Source: Takakia lepidozioides (taxonomy: Eukaryota; Streptophyta; Takakiopsida; Takakiales; Takakiaceae). Taken from it: 64,000 nucleotides of DNA. Of the stretch, positions 61,737 to 64,000 are shown one piece after another. Both the position numbers and the translations under genes were made by a program. Numbering within the stretch: the stretch's first letter is position 1; each line of letters opens with the position of its first letter. The stretch covers positions 16,926,001 to 16,990,000 of the forward strand of contig CM060732.1 of assembly GCA_030704615.1 (NCBI GenBank). Direction: 5' to 3'. The notes beneath the pieces were generated by a model. The model was not told the origin of the DNA and did not search any database. It saw only the letters and a program-made list of their open reading frames with translations.

Positions 61737-62740
61737 CTCTCTGCCATGCAAATGATTTTACTTCACTGTTATACTCCTCCAGTTAATCCAATCGAAGACT
61801 TTCTATCTTCATTTCCTTAATCTGCTCAAGATGCCGCCATTCATCAAAGATCCAGAGGAGGGCTCCTAGGGAATCGTCATAAGCATGCAGGTGGTACCTT
61901 CGCCATCACTGCCGCGGTTTCTTGTGCAGCAAAAAAACAGACAACTGAGACAGTGAATCTTCCCTCATCTCTAAGCCACCGCCATCGCCTTGAAGAGCCC
62001 GCCTAGGCGGCGCTCACATGAGCCATAAACACTCAAGGATTGGCAGCTCAAGGTATCTGCAGCACGAGCACCATCGCTCCTCACAAGCCGCCATCGCGCG
62101 CGCTCTCGCAGCGCAAAAAGAAAGACATTAGGGTTGCGCAGGGTTTTCCCCTGACTGGCCCGTCATTCATCCTTCTCAGGATGAAAAACATCTGCCAGTC
62201 TGTCCGCCCGACGGACGTTGTTTGTTTCTCATTTGCGGAGGATGAAAGACATCGTGCTTTCATCCTGTCGATCAGGAATGCGAGACCATGGAATGACAGC
62301 TACTTCAATGGACATCTGCTTCCCTTTTCCCTGTGAAACCTGGCGTATCCAACGGAGGTTTGTGTGGTTGAAACTTGGTTGAAAAGTTCGTCTGTGTGCA
62401 GCTGTAGGATGCATTTCAAATGAGATACCAAATGCTGCAAATGACAGAGTTCTCTCGTCTCGTCTTTCAAACCATTTTCCAATGCGGCATTGCGTTCCTC
62501 GTCCAACACCTTTGTGGCAGAACACGCCATTAGCAGCAACAGTACAACCAGTACTGTACAAATCGCAGAACACACACGGGCAACGCAACGCAGCCCCGGG
62601 GACCGCACGACGTCTGTGCACCTGGTAAAAATGGCGCGCGATGATGGAGTTACACGTGAGGTTTTGATGTCACCCAGTCGTATAACCCATGTTTGAATTG
62701 AAAATTCTGACACCTCTCGGAGCCCGCCAATTTTTCCCAC
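61737..62740. other. Unannotated spacer
   Basis: No recognisable gene. A minus-strand frame (62830-62300) contains a hydrophobic stretch but has no ATG before it. Confidence 0.3.
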
Positions 62741-63265
62741 CACGATGGGGTTACAGACTCGGGTTATACGACGTAGGGTTACATGCGTTGAGGATCTATG
62801 ATCCGGGGTGACACGATATAGGGGTGACACAATAGGGGGTTACACGTCGGGGGTTACAGAGGGTGACTCAGCACATGGGGCGGGGTTACACGGTGAGGGC
62901 TACATGGGGCAGGGTTACAGGGGCTGACCTTCATGGGGTTACATGGGGTTACATGGGGTGTCACGAGATGGGGTTACACATCGGGGATTACATCCGATTT
63001 TTGGGTCGGTGAGGGCTATATGGGGCGAGGGTTACATAAAGATGGAATTACATGAGGCAGAGTTACAGGGGCTGACTTGTGGCGGGTTACATGGGGTGTC
63101 ACGAGATGGGGTTGCAGGGAATTGGTGGGCTGGTGGGCTGGGGGTTACACGTCGGGGTTACAGAGGGTGACTCGGCACATGGGGTGGGGTTACACGGTGA
63201 GGGTTATATGATGCGGGGTTACATGGGACGGGGTTACAAGGAAGATGGGGTTACAAGGAACTGAT
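62740..63265 (+). repeat. G-rich GGGGTTACA minisatellite with higher-order repeat
   Basis: The core GGGGTTACA (variants GGGTTACA, GGGTGACA, GGGCTACA) recurs more than 20 times with spacers of 3-25 bases. A larger block beginning ACACGTCGGGG(G)TTACAGAG is repeated (about 62843 and 63147, roughly 300 bp apart). G-runs of 3-5 are frequent on the plus strand, so quadruplex formation is plausible. Confidence 0.85.
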
Positions 63266-63447
63266 GGGCTGGTAGAACCGGCGGACTGGTGTCGACGACA
63301 CCGATTGGATGAGAGCGGGGGTGGGGAGGATTTGACCGAGCCCCGGCGGCTGCCTTTCGAAGGCTGTCGGAGGCGGAAAACCGGCAGTACGGGGTGTCAG
63401 GCCCGGAAGGTCTGACGCGCTCGCATTAAGTTCTTACATTACCGTCC

Positions 63448-63992
63448 TTGGACGACCGTTTAGGCGATAATTAATTCAAAATGAAAGTGCCTAACGCGTT
63501 CTGGGAATTTTTCAGATTTTGGCCTAATTGTTCGGAAACTATGCCAAAGTGCCTAATGCCTAAAACTAATTCCAGCAAAAAACTTTCAAGCCTCAGCTTC
63601 TCATGTTGCCTGTAATAAGATGAAAATTTCATTGAACAAAAATCAATACAAATATATGTGTGTGGAAATAACTTCCTACAAATCCCAATCTATTTGCTAG
63701 AGCTCCATGTAACTTTGAAACTTCGAAAGGCCCATGCATGGACTCGACAATGTCATCATATTCATCCTCCTCGCTGATCATCATGATCTCTCCATCTACC
63801 TTGTCCACCACATTGAGATCACATCATTTTCAATGTGCAGATTTGCAAGACATATACACATAGTTTCCTCTACACTAAGTCAAGGTATAGCATGAAGATG
63901 CCTAATGTGAGAAATGGTTTGAGAAACGTGCCTAAGCAGTCTGTTTGGTTTAAATAATTATTAGGCGCAAAAATGCCTAAACGGTTGTCCAA
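63448..63992. mobile_element. Small TIR element (about 545 bp)
   Basis: The left end TTGGACGACCGTTTAGGC (63448-63465) is matched by the reverse complement of 63975-63992 with one mismatch in 18. Inside, GTGCCTAA/ATGCCTAA motifs recur near both ends as subterminal repeats. No target duplication is clear and the window ends eight bases later. It looks like a non-autonomous DNA element of unknown superfamily. A 60-codon minus-strand acidic frame (63811-63629) inside is probably not a gene. Confidence 0.5.
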
Positions 63993-64000
63993 TCACAACA

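Noticed and set aside
62300-62830. 176-codon minus-strand frame with a hydrophobic stretch resembling a signal peptide
   Set aside because: The frame opens on GTG and has no ATG before the hydrophobic segment. No family resemblance or splice site supports it.
62740-63265. Regularly spaced repeats considered as a CRISPR array
   Set aside because: The spacers are irregular and themselves repeated, the unit is only about 9 bases, and the window is eukaryotic.

Overview
This is nuclear DNA of a green plant (streptophyte). Three genes are split by many short GT-AG introns, and their exons read in phase as orthologues of plant TRS85/TRAPPC8, RAD54 and omega-amidase (NIT2). A DREB2-type AP2/ERF factor with the V14/E19 signature points to a land plant or a close algal relative. 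The dense, decayed transposons and the presence of a piggyBac element, a superfamily seldom reported in seed plants, would fit an early-diverging lineage (lycophyte, fern, bryophyte or charophyte). I cannot name the species.

Layout. 1-2,212: intergenic, with a fold-back repeat and a tRNA-like SINE head. 2,213-20,218 (+): TRAPPC8/TRS85, 28 exons, about 1,409 codons. 20,219-21,661: intergenic, carrying a PIF/Harbinger-type MITE with exact TAA duplications. 21,662-28,567 (+): RAD54, 21 exons, about 918 codons. 28,956-33,628: a 4.7-kb piggyBac element with perfect 15-bp TIRs and TTAA duplications, encoding a broken transposase. 34,682-35,484: a 0.8-kb non-autonomous relative. 35,560-38,400: an R2-like LINE with an internal deletion. 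39,045-40,538 (-): DREB2 factor, two exons. 42,890-46,400 (+): a frameshifted APE-type LINE. 46,552-50,438 (-): omega-amidase with a 16-nt microexon, its terminal exon not found. 51-55 kb: unrecognised reading frames. 55-58.9 kb: no recognisable gene. 58,921-61,736: a truncated Ty3/gypsy element with a full LTR, an initiator-Met-type primer-binding site, an antisense 18S rRNA fragment inside gag, and an inverted partial LTR. 62.7-63.3 kb: a G-rich minisatellite. 63.45-63.99 kb: a small TIR element.

The host genes are unrelated housekeeping or stress-response functions: membrane-traffic tethering, recombinational repair, metabolite repair in glutamine metabolism, and stress transcription. They do not form a pathway. 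The main novelty is in the mobile DNA: a transposase-bearing piggyBac about 1 kb from a MITE that shares its ends, and a retroelement carrying a piece of ribosomal RNA. Exon borders were placed by eye from splice sites, reading phase and remembered family sequence, and most are phase-consistent across the whole gene.
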